Shown one piece after another: positions 1-8,855 of a stretch of DNA of 15,243 bases. A program made the translations under genes and the position numbers. Where the stretch lies: assembly GCA_964517075.1 (NCBI GenBank), contig CAZFAT010000023.1, forward strand, positions 1 to 15,243, in the 5' to 3' direction. This DNA comes from CAZFAT01 sp964517075 (GTDB lineage: Bacteria; Acidobacteriota; Vicinamibacteria; Vicinamibacterales; SCN-69-37). The notes beneath the pieces are model-generated. The model was given only the letters and a program-made list of their open reading frames with translations, was not told the DNA's origin and ran no database searches. Numbering within the stretch: the first letter of the stretch is position 1; every line of letters begins with the position of its first letter.

Positions 1-1278
1 GCCGCGCTCGAGGCGCTGGCTGGCCTCGGCCAGGCCTCGCGGTCGCTGCTCATCGAGCTGGCCACCACCGGTCCGGTGCCGCGGCGGGCCGACGCCGTTG
101 CGGCGCTCGCGCGCCTCGACCCATCCGCCGCCGCGCCCCTCGCCGCGGCGCTGCTCGCGGCGCCGCCGGCAGAAGGCAGCGCCACGGCTCTCGCGTCAAC
201 ATTTCTGGGCCTGAAGGAAGGCCCCGCTGCGCTTACCAGCGCACTCGTCGGGCGATCACTGACAGCCGACACCGGCCGAGCGGTGCTGCGCGCTGTCGCC
301 ACGTCGGGACGCGACCTCCCCGATCTCGTCCGCGCCGTTGAAACCGCCGCACGGCTCGACAGGCCTCTGGCGATGCCGTCAGGCGAAAGCCTGCGCGCGA
401 TGATGGCGGCTGTCGAGGCGGAGGGCGACGCCGCGCGCGGTGAGGGCGTCTACCGGCGTGCCGAGCTGCTCTGCATGAACTGCCACGCCATTGCCGGGGC
501 CGGCGGCCAGGTTGGGCCGGATCTCAGCAGCCTCGGCGGCAGTGCGCAGGTTGACTACGTGATCGAGTCGCTGCTCGATCCACAGGCCAGGATCAAGGAG
601 GGCTATCACCTCGTCACGGTCACCCGTCGGGATGGCAGCGTCGTGTCAGGCGTCCTGGCTGCCGAGAGCCCCACGGAAATCAGCCTGCGCGACGGCGCCG
701 ATCGTCTGGTCACGATCCCGGCGTCACAGGTTGTCAGTCGCGGTGTCGCCACCACGTCGCTGATGCCTCCGGGACTGACGGCCTCGCTCCGGCGCGACGA
801 GTTCCTGGACCTCGTGAAGTTCCTTTCCGCCATTGGCCGCGACGCGGCGCTGACCGTGCCGAGAGCGCCGGTCGTGCGCCGCTGGCGCGTGCTTCAGTCC
901 GATGGTGCGGTCAGCGCGCGACTGCGCGAGCAGGGCATGGGCTACGCCGCGCGTGCCGACGCCGATCTTCCGTGGCGCACGAGTTTCAGCACCGTCGCCG
1001 GCACGCTGCCCCTCGCCGAGGTGCCGGTTGTCAGCTATTTCGGCGCCCAGCGCTTCCGCGTCGTGCAGTTCGAGATCGACTCGCCCCGGCCGGGCGTCTC
1101 CCGACTGCAACTCCCGGCCATCGATGGCCTGTCGATATGGGTCGACGCGCGGGCGGTGGAAGTTGCCGACCGGCAACTCGCGCTCGACCTGCCCGCGGGG
1201 CGGCACGTCGTCACCGTCGTCGTCGAGAACGGCGTGTTTCCGGCGTCGGCGTTACGGCTGGAGCTCGACGCCAATTGA
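1..1278 (+). CDS. Haem-binding c-type cytochrome protein, Pirellula/Verrucomicrobium type (3' part)
   Basis: The reading frame is open from base 1, so the true start lies upstream; only the last 425 codons are here. The first ~120 codons are Ala/Leu-rich and look like the end of a HEAT-like helical repeat region. A CxxCH haem-attachment motif (CMNCH) is encoded at 472-486 and followed by GPDLSSLG. A downstream LMPPGL motif (Met codon 763-765) probably supplies the distal haem ligand. The order CxxCH, GPDL, a two-strand DGSVVSGVL segment and MPPGL is typical of the TIGR02603 haem domain, which often ends large secreted sorbosone-dehydrogenase/HEAT proteins. The last ~130 residues look like an added beta-sandwich. 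The likely role is periplasmic electron transfer from an attached sugar or alcohol dehydrogenase domain, but that domain is outside the window, so the substrate is unknown. The gene ends 46 bp before a convergent gene. Confidence 0.88.
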   Translation, partial: AALEALAGLGQASRSLLIELATTGPVPRRADAVAALARLDPSAAAPLAAALLAAPPAEGSATALASTFLGLKEGPAALTSALVGRSLTADTGRAVLRAVATSGRDLPDLVRAVETAARLDRPLAMPSGESLRAMMAAVEAEGDAARGEGVYRRAELLCMNCHAIAGAGGQVGPDLSSLGGSAQVDYVIESLLDPQARIKEGYHLVTVTRRDGSVVSGVLAAESPTEISLRDGADRLVTIPASQVVSRGVATTSLMPPGLTASLRRDEFLDLVKFLSAIGRDAALTVPRAPVVRRWRVLQSDGAVSARLREQGMGYAARADADLPWRTSFSTVAGTLPLAEVPVVSYFGAQRFRVVQFEIDSPRPGVSRLQLPAIDGLSIWVDARAVEVADRQLALDLPAGRHVVTVVVENGVFPASALRLELDAN

Positions 1279-1291
1279 CGGCCGGTCAGGA

Positions 1292-1320
1292 ATGGAGCGG
1301 CCGACCTCAGGTCGGCCCAT
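1292..1320. repeat. Palindromic intergenic repeat, copy 1 (hairpin between convergent genes)
   Basis: ATGG (1292-1295) and CCAT (1317-1320) flank a perfect inverted repeat, GGCCGACCT (1299-1307) and AGGTCGGCC (1309-1317), separated by one base. It sits in the 46-bp gap between two convergent genes, 13 bases after one stop codon and 4 before the other. It could act as a bidirectional terminator hairpin, but there is no T-tract on either side. The sequence belongs to a family with four more copies in this window. Confidence 0.75.
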
Positions 1321-1324
1321 GTCG

Positions 1325-3055
1325 TCACGGCCCCGCAAGCTGCAAGTCCTGCCGCGCGGTTTCACCGGCGCGCACTGTCACCGGCACCGCAAACGAGGCG
1401 AGCTGTTCCAGAAAATCTGCGCGCTGCCACTCGTCGGGATAGGCGTCGGTCACCGCGGCGACGAGGTACGGACCTGCCGGCAGCTCGCTGACGCTGAACA
1501 TCCCATCGGTCGCTGGACGCACGGCGCGCGTGCGGCGGGCGCCGTGGAACCAGTGCGCGCGATCGGCGGAGAAAACGATGACGAAGTACTCGGGGGCGGG
1601 CACGCCGGCCGGCGTCTGCAACCGGCCGGTCAGCCCAGTTCGTCGATCGGTCAACGTGAGCACGGCATCCTCGATGTTCCCGAACGTCGTGCCGAACTCC
1701 AGCGGCACATCGAGCAAGTCTCTACCGCCGGCAACCGCGGACTCGAGCCACCAGGCTCCACCCAACGCCGGCGGCACAGTGACGTTCAGCCTGAAATTGC
1801 CGGGCGGGATACCCGTGACCGTGAAGGATCCGTCGGCGGCACTGCCGTCGCCGCGACTCGCGACCAGGTCGCCGATGGCGGGCAGGCCGCGAGTCGTGAT
1901 CGTCTCCGGATTCGGGGGAGGCTGGGCAGTTCGGTGGACCATCACCCTCGTGGGTGGCGGTGGTGTGGGGGTACCGTTCAGCACGACGCGGCCACTCAGC
2001 GTCATCGCCGGCTGCAGCGTGAGCGTGAGACCGCCGACGTTGACACCGCTCACGATCACGTCCGTCATCGCCCACGCCTCGGTGCCGCCAGGCCGCGCCC
2101 CTCGCGCCTGCAGCACGTATCGTCCGGGCCGGACGCTCGCGATCCTGAAGCGGCCGTCCGATCCCGCCTTTGCCACGCCGAATTGCGAGGCCCCCATCGG
2201 CATGGGAGGACCGGTCCCGTTGATCGAAATCGACATGCCGTCGGCGGGGGTCCCATCCGGCCAGTAGATCGTCCCCTCCACAGCGGCGGTCGGGACGAGG
2301 CTGAACAAGAAATCCAGACCGGCTCGCACATCTCCGGCCGACACGCGCACCTTCGTCGCCTCGCCGGATGAGGCGGTGCCTGGATAAAAGACCGGCCCGT
2401 AGCCGTACAGGGCTGCGTCGCCCTGGGCGTCTGCCAGGCGCGCGGCTGGGCTCGCCCCGCCGAAAGGCAGCGCGGCGACGAGATACTCGCCCGGCGGAAG
2501 TCCATACGCCCGATACGCGCCCTGGTCGTCGGTGACGACGGTGCGGAAGCGATCGCTGTCGGTGGGCGAGCCGACGACGATAGGCGCCAGACCTGAGGTT
2601 GTGTCGGTCGCCGTCACGATGACCGTGAGATTGGCTGCCGGCGCACCCGACTCGTCCCGCACCGTGCCGCTCAGCACCGCGCCGCGCTCGAGGGTCAGGC
2701 GCACGTCTCCGACGTGCTGTCCGGTCGCCAGCGCGATCGACGTCCCGGGGCGGCCGGGCCGGCTCGCGCCCAGCGTGGACGTCAGATGCGCGGCTTTCGA
2801 GGCCCGCACCGCGTACCGGCCGGGATGGAGACGGGAGAACGCAAATCGTCCTTCATCGTCGGTGACAGCGCTGAGCTGAACCGCGGACTCGAGTCGGTTT
2901 ACGGTGACGATGGCTCGCCGCACGGGCCGTGTCGCGGCGTCAGCCGACACCACAACGCCCGACAGCGACGCGTTCGCCTCCTGACTGGAGGGTGAGGCTG
3001 ACCCGATGAGGGACGAGACGGCCACGCATGCGAGCGTGCGGCGGAGCGCCGTCAT
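1325..3055 (-). CDS. Secreted carboxypeptidase-regulatory-like domain protein (paralogue B)
   Basis: A 576-residue protein starting MTALRRTLACVAVSSLIG, which reads as a signal peptide. This start is chosen over an upstream in-frame ATG at 3103 because its ATG (3055-3053) overlaps the preceding gene's stop in an ATGA junction; the longer version would overlap by about 50 bases. The mature protein is a chain of beta-sandwich modules, beginning with a classic CarboxypepD_reg unit (SGVVVSADAATRPV, then DDEGRFAFSRLHPGRYAV). Similar DG.F....PG.Y motifs recur about four more times. No enzyme active site is visible. The C-terminus (PYLVAAVTDAYPDEWQ, then FLEQLASFAVPVTV) matches the upstream gene's C-terminus in pattern, so the two are paralogues. 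Likely an extracytoplasmic adhesion or scaffold protein; the substrate is unknown. Last gene of the metalloprotease unit. Confidence 0.82.
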   Translation of the reverse strand: MTALRRTLACVAVSSLIGSASPSSQEANASLSGVVVSADAATRPVRRAIVTVNRLESAVQLSAVTDDEGRFAFSRLHPGRYAVRASKAAHLTSTLGASRPGRPGTSIALATGQHVGDVRLTLERGAVLSGTVRDESGAPAANLTVIVTATDTTSGLAPIVVGSPTDSDRFRTVVTDDQGAYRAYGLPPGEYLVAALPFGGASPAARLADAQGDAALYGYGPVFYPGTASSGEATKVRVSAGDVRAGLDFLFSLVPTAAVEGTIYWPDGTPADGMSISINGTGPPMPMGASQFGVAKAGSDGRFRIASVRPGRYVLQARGARPGGTEAWAMTDVIVSGVNVGGLTLTLQPAMTLSGRVVLNGTPTPPPPTRVMVHRTAQPPPNPETITTRGLPAIGDLVASRGDGSAADGSFTVTGIPPGNFRLNVTVPPALGGAWWLESAVAGGRDLLDVPLEFGTTFGNIEDAVLTLTDRRTGLTGRLQTPAGVPAPEYFVIVFSADRAHWFHGARRTRAVRPATDGMFSVSELPAGPYLVAAVTDAYPDEWQRADFLEQLASFAVPVTVRAGETARQDLQLAGP

Positions 3056-5100
3056 CGGCGGACCTCCGTCACGGTCAGGTCCTGCGTTCGCGTGTCGCCC
3101 CATCCCACCGTGACCCGCGTCGCGACGCGGGCCGCCGCCTCGAGAAACGCCGGGTCCTTCCAGCGATCCGCCAGACCTTCTTCCACGGCCACCACGTAGT
3201 ACTCGCCGGCCGGCAGGTCGGCGATTCCGTATCTGCCGCTCGTCATCGGGACGGAGCGGAGCCGCTCGGGCTGCCGACCGAAGCGCCTCCAGCGCGACGC
3301 ATCGGTGGGGAAGTAGATCACCGTTGCGCCGCGAGACGGCGTGCCGGGCGCCTCGCGGATCGATCCCTCAATCCGCGCCGCTCGCGAGGTGACGACGATG
3401 ACCAATCCTGACGTGTCCCGCTCACCGATCGTGATCGGCACGCCGGTGTAGTCGCGTCCACCCCAGGTCAGCGACTTGATCCGGCCGCTATTGCCGTACA
3501 TCCGCAGCACATAGTCGCCCGGACGGAGATTGAGCGTCACATCGAGCACGGGCGCCGCGAGGGGCACGCTTCCCCGCGATCCCACGCTCGTGGGCCCGGC
3601 ACCCGCGGGTTCTGCTATCACCTCGAGTGAGGAGGTGCGGATGCCGAGTGCGGTCCGATCCTCTGGTGTGTCGATGAGGATGCGAACCGTCACCGAGACA
3701 GGCGTCTCGAGGGTGACGACCAGGTCGTCGCGATCGGCACCTGCGACCTCGACGGGCGTTCGCGTGACCTGCCCGCTGGGGCCGTCACTGGCGATGCGGA
3801 TATTCGGCATTCCTCCCGCCGGCCACCCACCGGGCACAATGGCGACGGCTGAGGCGCTGCTGCCGATAGGGCCGACGACGGGACCGCCGGTCAGCGACGC
3901 CAGTGTGTGCTGTGCCGGTGTGATCAGCGCACCGGGCGGGCTGTGGGTGAATCCTGCAGCGCCGCCTTCGATGACATACGTCCCATCCGGTACGTCGACA
4001 AACGAGAATCGGCCCGCCGAGTCCGTGAACGCGTTGGCGGTTTCGTGGCCCGTGCCGAGGTGCTCGTTGCCAGGCGCGAGGAGGCGCAGCCGGCGGTTGG
4101 CGATGGAGTTTGGTGGACCCTCGAGGACGCCGGAGAGGCGCGACACCGGCACCGGCGCGAGCTGCACGTCGATGCCGGCTCGCTCTTCGCCGGGCCCGAG
4201 CGCGATCAGTGCCGCGCCAGCTGGCGCCCGCGCGGCGGGATAGAAACATGACGGATATGACTGACGGCGGCCGTCCGTGCGCGGTGGTGGCGGGAGCAGC
4301 GACCCGGGACCGAGGACGAGCAGCGTGCCGTCGTCCTGCTGAATCACGTGCTGGCCAGGCGAGAGACGCGGGGTCGGACCGGGCCTCCGACCGATCGCGC
4401 TCTCGCGGAAGGCTTCAAAAGCCTCCTCGAGGCTGGAAGCCGTCACCGGACGACCCACCGCCGGCGCGGAGGGAATTTCAGCAGACACAGTGAACTGGAT
4501 GGACGGCACCATGACGGCGTAGGTGCCCGGTGTCAGCGGCGCGAGCCGATAGACGCCGCGATCGTCGGTGCGTGTCACCGGACCGCTGGCGAACTGCGGC
4601 ATGCCGGCCACCAAAATCTGCATCACCGCGGTGACATACACCCCGACCAGCGCCTCGCCGGTCTCGTCGAGCACCATGCCCGCAATGGCCGACGGTTTCC
4701 AGAGGGTGATTGCAGCGTCTCGCACCGCCTGGCCCGCGGCCAAAACGACGCGCTGAGGTGTCACGTGTCTGGCGTCGACGCCGAACGCGCCCTCGAAGTA
4801 GCCCGGCTTCGACGCCAGCAACTGATGGGGACGAGACGCTGGCAGGCCGGTGAACGTGAACCGTCCCGCGCGATCGGTGATCTGTCGATCGACGGTGCGC
4901 GGTGCGGTGTTCTGGTTCGGCTTGTCGGCGGGATTGACGAGCGAAACCATCGCGCCCGAGAGCGGCGCGCCGCTCGAACCGTCAATTACGCGGCCGCTGA
5001 TGGTGCCGGTGTTCTGGGTGGCGGGCGCCTGGGCGTGAGGCTCCGCCCCCCACGTGACGGCGAGGATCACGACGGTGAGTGCCACGAGGAGGCGCGCCAT
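3052..5100 (-). CDS. Secreted carboxypeptidase-regulatory-like domain protein (paralogue A)
   Basis: A 682-residue protein with a clear signal peptide (MARLLVALTVVILAVTWGAE, probable cleavage after AHAQA-type residues near position 25). Residues ~32-115 form a CarboxypepD_reg module (GTISGRVIDGSSGAPLSGA, then DRAGRFTFTGLPA). Further modules lie at ~137-200 (IAGMVLDETGEALVGVYV, DDRGVYRLAPLTPGTYAV), ~320-390 (FTDSAGRFSFVDVPDGTYVI) and ~570-682. The ending is the Acidobacteria-typical 'PAGEYYVVAVEEG...W.DPAFLE..A..VTV..G' form. There are no catalytic residues or TonB-dependent barrel, so it is not a SusC/OAR-type porin. It begins 17 bp after the metalloprotease stop and ends in a 4-base ATGA overlap with its paralogue, which indicates one transcript and coupled translation. 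Extracytoplasmic structural or ligand-binding role inferred; the ligand is unknown. Confidence 0.85.
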   Translation of the reverse strand: MARLLVALTVVILAVTWGAEPHAQAPATQNTGTISGRVIDGSSGAPLSGAMVSLVNPADKPNQNTAPRTVDRQITDRAGRFTFTGLPASRPHQLLASKPGYFEGAFGVDARHVTPQRVVLAAGQAVRDAAITLWKPSAIAGMVLDETGEALVGVYVTAVMQILVAGMPQFASGPVTRTDDRGVYRLAPLTPGTYAVMVPSIQFTVSAEIPSAPAVGRPVTASSLEEAFEAFRESAIGRRPGPTPRLSPGQHVIQQDDGTLLVLGPGSLLPPPPRTDGRRQSYPSCFYPAARAPAGAALIALGPGEERAGIDVQLAPVPVSRLSGVLEGPPNSIANRRLRLLAPGNEHLGTGHETANAFTDSAGRFSFVDVPDGTYVIEGGAAGFTHSPPGALITPAQHTLASLTGGPVVGPIGSSASAVAIVPGGWPAGGMPNIRIASDGPSGQVTRTPVEVAGADRDDLVVTLETPVSVTVRILIDTPEDRTALGIRTSSLEVIAEPAGAGPTSVGSRGSVPLAAPVLDVTLNLRPGDYVLRMYGNSGRIKSLTWGGRDYTGVPITIGERDTSGLVIVVTSRAARIEGSIREAPGTPSRGATVIYFPTDASRWRRFGRQPERLRSVPMTSGRYGIADLPAGEYYVVAVEEGLADRWKDPAFLEAAARVATRVTVGWGDTRTQDLTVTEVRR

Positions 5101-5117
5101 GGCTCGGCCGGTTCGAG

Positions 5118-7838
5118 TTAGAACGCCGACCGCTGCACCTGGGCCGCCAGCGTTTCGTCGATCCTCGCCAGCGACTCCTGCAGGTGCGCACGCGTCTCGA
5201 CCGTCGCGGCTTTCGACGTCGCCGCGCTGAGCCGCGCGCGCAGCAGGGTCAGGTTGTGGCGCGCGAGGCTGCGCGCGTCCTCGGGCGCGACGGCATCGCG
5301 CACGACCAGCCCGATCAGCCGGCGCAGATGCTCGCGCTGCAGCGATCGCCGGAAGCTGTTGACATCCACGCGGGCCTCCGCCGTCTCTGCCCAGATCGCA
5401 TCGCGGATCGTCGCAAACACCGTGCTCAACGGGAGCGTCTCGGCCGGCGACGCCACGCGCAACTCGTTGTCCAGCACCCGGCTCATCACCGTCGGATGGA
5501 ACAGCCGGCCGAGCGCCGCCGCCTGCAGCGAGAGAATCTCCTGGTGGACGGGGTAGTCCGGGCGCCGCTCGAACGAGGCGAAGTTGCTGAAGTCCGGGAA
5601 GCGATCGGGTGTCAATTTGTTCAACAGCCCGGGTGCAATCGTGAAGGCGCCTGGCGCGAAGAGATGGTCGCGAATCAGGTGCAGTGCCTCGCGCTGCTTG
5701 GCGGCCGGCACCGGCACGAACGGCACCCGATCGCCTGGATCCCCCACGTGGTCGCGGTAGTGATACACGCCGCCAATGTAGCGGGCCGAGTCGAGCAGCG
5801 CGCCGCCGGCCTGCCGGAGCCCGCGGAGAAAGCTGCGACGCAGAATCTGGTAGCCCTCACCGGGCGCTTGCACCTTGGCTTCGACGCCATTCCACAGCTC
5901 GCGGACGAGCGCCACGCTGTGGGCGAAGTACTCGAGCGGATCGCTGCCGAGGTCCCCGCGCGTGGCCAGCGGGTCGGAGCTCCACGTCCAGCCCGCGCCG
6001 AAGCCGGCGTCCTCGTCCGTGCCGTACGAGAGCAGCGGATCGGCGACGCGCGAGGCAATCGCGCGGAGCTCGGTGCGCTCCGCGTCGGGCGACGTCCCGG
6101 CAATGGGCTTGTAGGCGTACTCAATCGCCCAGTAGTCGTATGGGCCGAGCGTGGTCTGGTGGTACTCGCCCTGGGGCTGACCCGGCCGCGCAAGATTCAC
6201 GGGGATGTAGTCCATCACCGAGCCCGTGAGACCCTCGGCGGCCGTCACCGACTTGTCGTGCAGCGTGGAGAAGCCTCGAATCGTGCTCGCGCGGAAGTTG
6301 TGTCGCAGGCCGAGCGTGTGGCCGACTTCGTGAGCGGTGACTTCGATGAGCCACTGATTGACGAAGGCATCGGCCTCCGGGCTCTCGGGATCGATGCCGC
6401 GCAGCGTCACGAGCTCGAACCCGAACGCGGCATTGTTCGCCATGTCGGCCATGAGCGTGCAAGTCAGCGCCTGCGTGCGCATCCAGCCGGGGCGCACCAA
6501 TGATGCCGGCACCGGCTCGTCCCACGTCAGGGGCCCGAGCACCTCCGGCACCTGACCGCGCACCGATCGCATGATGCCATCCGAGAAGCTGATGTCCGCG
6601 TCGTACAACTCGCCGGTGACGGGATTGGCGCGTGAGGGGCCGATGGCGAAGCCCGCGTCGGTCGCCGCAAACCAGCGGATCGTGCTGTACCGGACGTCGG
6701 CCGGATCCCAGTCCGCGTCGTCGGGCTGCTGCTCGACGACGATGACGTCCTGCAGGCCGAGGCGTTCGAACGCCTTGTTCCATAGAAGCGCGCCCTGTCG
6801 CACCGCGTCGCGATACTTGAGCGGAATCGTGTTTTCCAGCCAGAAGACAATCGGCTTCGTCGGCCGCGACATCGCCGCGGCAGGGTCCGCCTTTTCGACG
6901 TGCCACCGCGTGATGTACCGGACCGTCGGGGTGTGTCCGGCGTCGGTGGTGAAGTCGTCCATGGCGGCGAAGAAGTGTCCGACCCGGTCGTCGGCGACAC
7001 GCGGGCGGAACCCGGGCGTTGCGGGCACCTCGGAGAGGCTGTACCGGAACGCGAACGCCATGCTGCGCACGTCAGGCAGATTGCGCGGCGGCGCCGGCAT
7101 GGGCGGTCCCCCGGGGGCGAGCGGCGGCAGCGGGGGCCGCTCCGCTGCGTAATGCGCGACTGTGCCGATCTCCACGTTGCGTTCGAACGCCTTGATGCCA
7201 CCGATGTAGCTGTTTCTGGCGTCGAACCGATACGGAATGCGGAACGTGGCCTCCAGCGCGTACGCCTGCATCGGCAGGTCGGTGAGCAGGATGGCGCCGA
7301 GATCGATCAGGACGGTCTTGCGCTCGGGGTGCGGCAGGCTGGCGACCGGCGTGCTTCCGAGGATGGAGTCGCTGAAGGAGCGGCCGATGGCGCGCTGGAA
7401 CGCCGTGGTGTCGGCGGCCCGGAACCGCACGTTGACCGCCACGAGCTGCACCGTCTTGGCCTGTCGGTGGAAGCGGACCGGCAGCTCTCCGCACATCTGC
7501 GCTGCGTAGAACCCGCGCTCGCCAATGCCCGACTCGCACGTCACGGAGAGCATGAAGGTGCGGTCGAGTTGATCCACGCCGAGCTCCAGGTAGACCTTCT
7601 CCTCGGTCTGATACAGCGTGAACAGTCCCGAGAACGCCTTGGCGTCCTTGATCAGCTCGGCAAACGGCTTCTCAGGAGGCGGGGTGGGTTTGCTGGTGTC
7701 GGGAGCGGCCGGCGGCTTCGTGGTGCCGACGGGCGCGTCGGGCTTCTGCGGGTTCGCCGGCGTCTGCGCCGCGCCCGCTGCGGAGACGACGCACAGGACC
7801 GCCAGACCGGCTGCGACGAGCGATCGACACAACATCAT
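5118..7838 (-). CDS. Secreted zinc-dependent metalloprotease (DUF5117/DUF5118 type)
   Basis: A 906-residue protein. Residues 1-23 are a signal peptide, followed by a Pro/Lys-rich linker (~27-58). The next part resembles DUF5118/DUF5117 (EKPFAELIKDAKAFSGLFTLYQ onward), then comes the catalytic domain. The zinc site is HEVGHTLGLRH at residues 503-513: three His ligands and the catalytic Glu504, the extended metzincin signature. A Met-turn candidate, SVMDY, follows at 540-544. Length and order match the zinc-dependent metalloproteases common in Bacteroidota and Acidobacteriota. Expected to hydrolyse proteins or peptides outside the cytoplasm; the substrate is unknown. A second Pro-rich stretch (~235-253) sits inside the N-terminal half. 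The ATG is supported by a GGAGGAG site seven bases upstream. First gene of a probable three-gene unit with the two carboxypeptidase-regulatory-like proteins. Confidence 0.93.
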   Translation of the reverse strand: MMLCRSLVAAGLAVLCVVSAAGAAQTPANPQKPDAPVGTTKPPAAPDTSKPTPPPEKPFAELIKDAKAFSGLFTLYQTEEKVYLELGVDQLDRTFMLSVTCESGIGERGFYAAQMCGELPVRFHRQAKTVQLVAVNVRFRAADTTAFQRAIGRSFSDSILGSTPVASLPHPERKTVLIDLGAILLTDLPMQAYALEATFRIPYRFDARNSYIGGIKAFERNVEIGTVAHYAAERPPLPPLAPGGPPMPAPPRNLPDVRSMAFAFRYSLSEVPATPGFRPRVADDRVGHFFAAMDDFTTDAGHTPTVRYITRWHVEKADPAAAMSRPTKPIVFWLENTIPLKYRDAVRQGALLWNKAFERLGLQDVIVVEQQPDDADWDPADVRYSTIRWFAATDAGFAIGPSRANPVTGELYDADISFSDGIMRSVRGQVPEVLGPLTWDEPVPASLVRPGWMRTQALTCTLMADMANNAAFGFELVTLRGIDPESPEADAFVNQWLIEVTAHEVGHTLGLRHNFRASTIRGFSTLHDKSVTAAEGLTGSVMDYIPVNLARPGQPQGEYHQTTLGPYDYWAIEYAYKPIAGTSPDAERTELRAIASRVADPLLSYGTDEDAGFGAGWTWSSDPLATRGDLGSDPLEYFAHSVALVRELWNGVEAKVQAPGEGYQILRRSFLRGLRQAGGALLDSARYIGGVYHYRDHVGDPGDRVPFVPVPAAKQREALHLIRDHLFAPGAFTIAPGLLNKLTPDRFPDFSNFASFERRPDYPVHQEILSLQAAALGRLFHPTVMSRVLDNELRVASPAETLPLSTVFATIRDAIWAETAEARVDVNSFRRSLQREHLRRLIGLVVRDAVAPEDARSLARHNLTLLRARLSAATSKAATVETRAHLQESLARIDETLAAQVQRSAF

Positions 7839-7943
7839 GGGGAGGCTCCTCCGTCGACGGAATCCGCGGAGCCCGAGGGCTGAAGCCGCTGGCGCAGCGG
7901 CCGGGCCGAGGGCGCCGAATGGTGCGGTCGGGAGCCTGTGATT
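7839..7943 (-). promoter_or_regulatory. Upstream region of the metalloprotease unit (candidate promoter, small hairpin)
   Basis: This 105-bp gap separates two minus-strand genes. TAGAAT (complement of 7941-7946, overlapping the upstream gene's TAG stop) is one base from the -10 consensus. I see no good -35 hexamer at the right spacing. It would give a leader of roughly 95 bases. Within that leader is a perfect 7-bp hairpin, GCCGCTG (7885-7891) and CAGCGGC (7895-7901), loop GCG. It has no T-tract, so as a terminator for the upstream gene it is weak. Readthrough from the epimerase gene remains possible. Confidence 0.3.
7846..7852 (-). promoter_or_regulatory. Ribosome binding site of the metalloprotease gene
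   Basis: Reading on the minus strand, GGAGGAG lies seven bases before the ATG at 7838. It is the strongest Shine-Dalgarno match I found in the window and fixes the start of the metalloprotease. The same bases form a short self-complementary stretch (GGAGGCTCCTCC) that could partly mask the site. Confidence 0.75.
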
Positions 7944-8855
7944 CTACACCTGAGTCTTCCCTTCAATCTCTCCCAACGCCTCGTCAATCGTGGGATACCG
8001 GAACGTGAACCCCAGCTCCTGCGTGCGGCGGGGCACGACACGCTGCCCCTTGATGAGCACGAGATCGGCCATCTCGCCGAAGAGGATCCGAAGGACGAAG
8101 CCGGGGACCGGCAGCCAGCTCGGCCGTCCGAGCGCGCGGCCAAACGCGGCGGCGAACTCGCGATACGTGACGGTGCCGGGCGCCGTCGCATTGACGACGC
8201 CCGAGACGGTCGGTGTCGTGAGCGCCCACACGATCAGCGCCACCCAGTCGTCGCGATGAATCCACGCGAAGTACTGCCGGCCGGTGCCGACCGGACCGCC
8301 CACGAACCAGCGGAAGGACGGTCGGATCTTCGGCAACGCGCTGCCGTCTGCCGCCAGAATCACGCCGCTGCGGACGATGACGAGCCGGACGCCGAGGGCG
8401 GCCGCCGGCAGCGCCTCGGCTTCCCAGGCCACGCCGAGATCGGAGAGGAAGTCGTCGCCTGGCGGAAACGACTCGTCGTGCGGCGTGTCGCTGAGACTGG
8501 CGCCGTAGTACGCGACGCCGGAGATCTGCACGAACACGGCGGGCCGGTCGGCGACCTCGCGCATCGCGGCGACGAGACTGCGCGTGCTGCGCACGCGGCT
8601 CGATCGCAGCAGCGCCTTGCGCGCCTGGGTCCAGCGGCGATCGGCGAGGTCGGCGCCGCTCAGGTTCACGACGGCGTCGGCCCCCTCGAGCGCGCGCGCC
8701 CAGTCCCCCGTGGTGCCGTCGGGCTGCCAGGTCATGAACCCGTCGCGCGCCGGCTGCGATCGCGTCAGGATCGTGACTGCATGCCCGTCCGCACGCAGCC
8801 GGGCTGCGAGCTTTCGTCCGAGGAATCCTGATCCGCCGGCGAGGACAACCTTCAT
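7944..8855 (-). CDS. TIGR01777-family NAD(P)-dependent epimerase/oxidoreductase (YfcH/SDR39U1 type)
   Basis: A 303-residue cytosolic protein, full length for the family. The N-terminus carries the Rossmann dinucleotide-binding motif GGSGFLG (residues 7-13). NLSGADLADRRWT (~64-76) is the family's characteristic N-L-[SA]-G-x-x-x-x-x-x-R-W block. The YYG motif (116-118, in SGVAYYGAS) occupies the position of the usual S-A-x-G-Y-Y-G active-site block, with a Gly-Val-Ala variation. The C-terminus from ~250 is a DUF1731 domain (GEMADLVLIKGQRVVPRRTQ, GFTFRYPT). Related to extended short-chain dehydrogenases and nucleoside-sugar epimerases. The substrate is not known for most members, so no pathway is assigned. 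It is transcribed divergently from the esterase remnant and lies 105 bp upstream of the metalloprotease gene on the same strand. The Shine-Dalgarno is weak. Confidence 0.93.
   Translation of the reverse strand: MKVVLAGGSGFLGRKLAARLRADGHAVTILTRSQPARDGFMTWQPDGTTGDWARALEGADAVVNLSGADLADRRWTQARKALLRSSRVRSTRSLVAAMREVADRPAVFVQISGVAYYGASLSDTPHDESFPPGDDFLSDLGVAWEAEALPAAALGVRLVIVRSGVILAADGSALPKIRPSFRWFVGGPVGTGRQYFAWIHRDDWVALIVWALTTPTVSGVVNATAPGTVTYREFAAAFGRALGRPSWLPVPGFVLRILFGEMADLVLIKGQRVVPRRTQELGFTFRYPTIDEALGEIEGKTQV

Noticed and set aside
7..24. An 18-bp direct repeat shared with 12317-12334
   Set aside because: Both copies are in frame and encode LEALAG with favoured GC-rich codons. The flanking sequence does not match, so it is coincidental.
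902..2371. A 489-codon plus-strand frame spanning the cytochrome end and paralogue B
   Set aside because: It crosses two recognised genes and their convergent junction in the wrong frames, with low-complexity Arg/Ser/Pro composition.
3056..3103. Upstream extension of paralogue B to an ATG at 3103
   Set aside because: It would bury the signal peptide behind a charged leader and overlap the upstream gene by about 50 bases. The ATGA junction at 3052-3055 is a more usual arrangement.
3114..3131. An 18-bp perfect palindrome (CCCGCGTCG and its complement)
   Set aside because: It lies inside a coding region encoding alternating Arg/Val/Ala/Thr codons. At this GC content one such palindrome per window or few windows is plausible by chance.
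4410..4435. Mutually exclusive short hairpins (AGGCTT/AAGCCT and AGCCT/AGGCT), riboswitch-like in appearance
   Set aside because: They lie within the coding region of paralogue A, far from any start or stop, with stems of only 5-6 bp.
5079..6503. A 474-codon plus-strand frame opposite the metalloprotease
   Set aside because: Arg-rich composition with no motif. The opposite strand encodes the HEVGHTLGLRH zinc site, signal peptide and a full-length family match.
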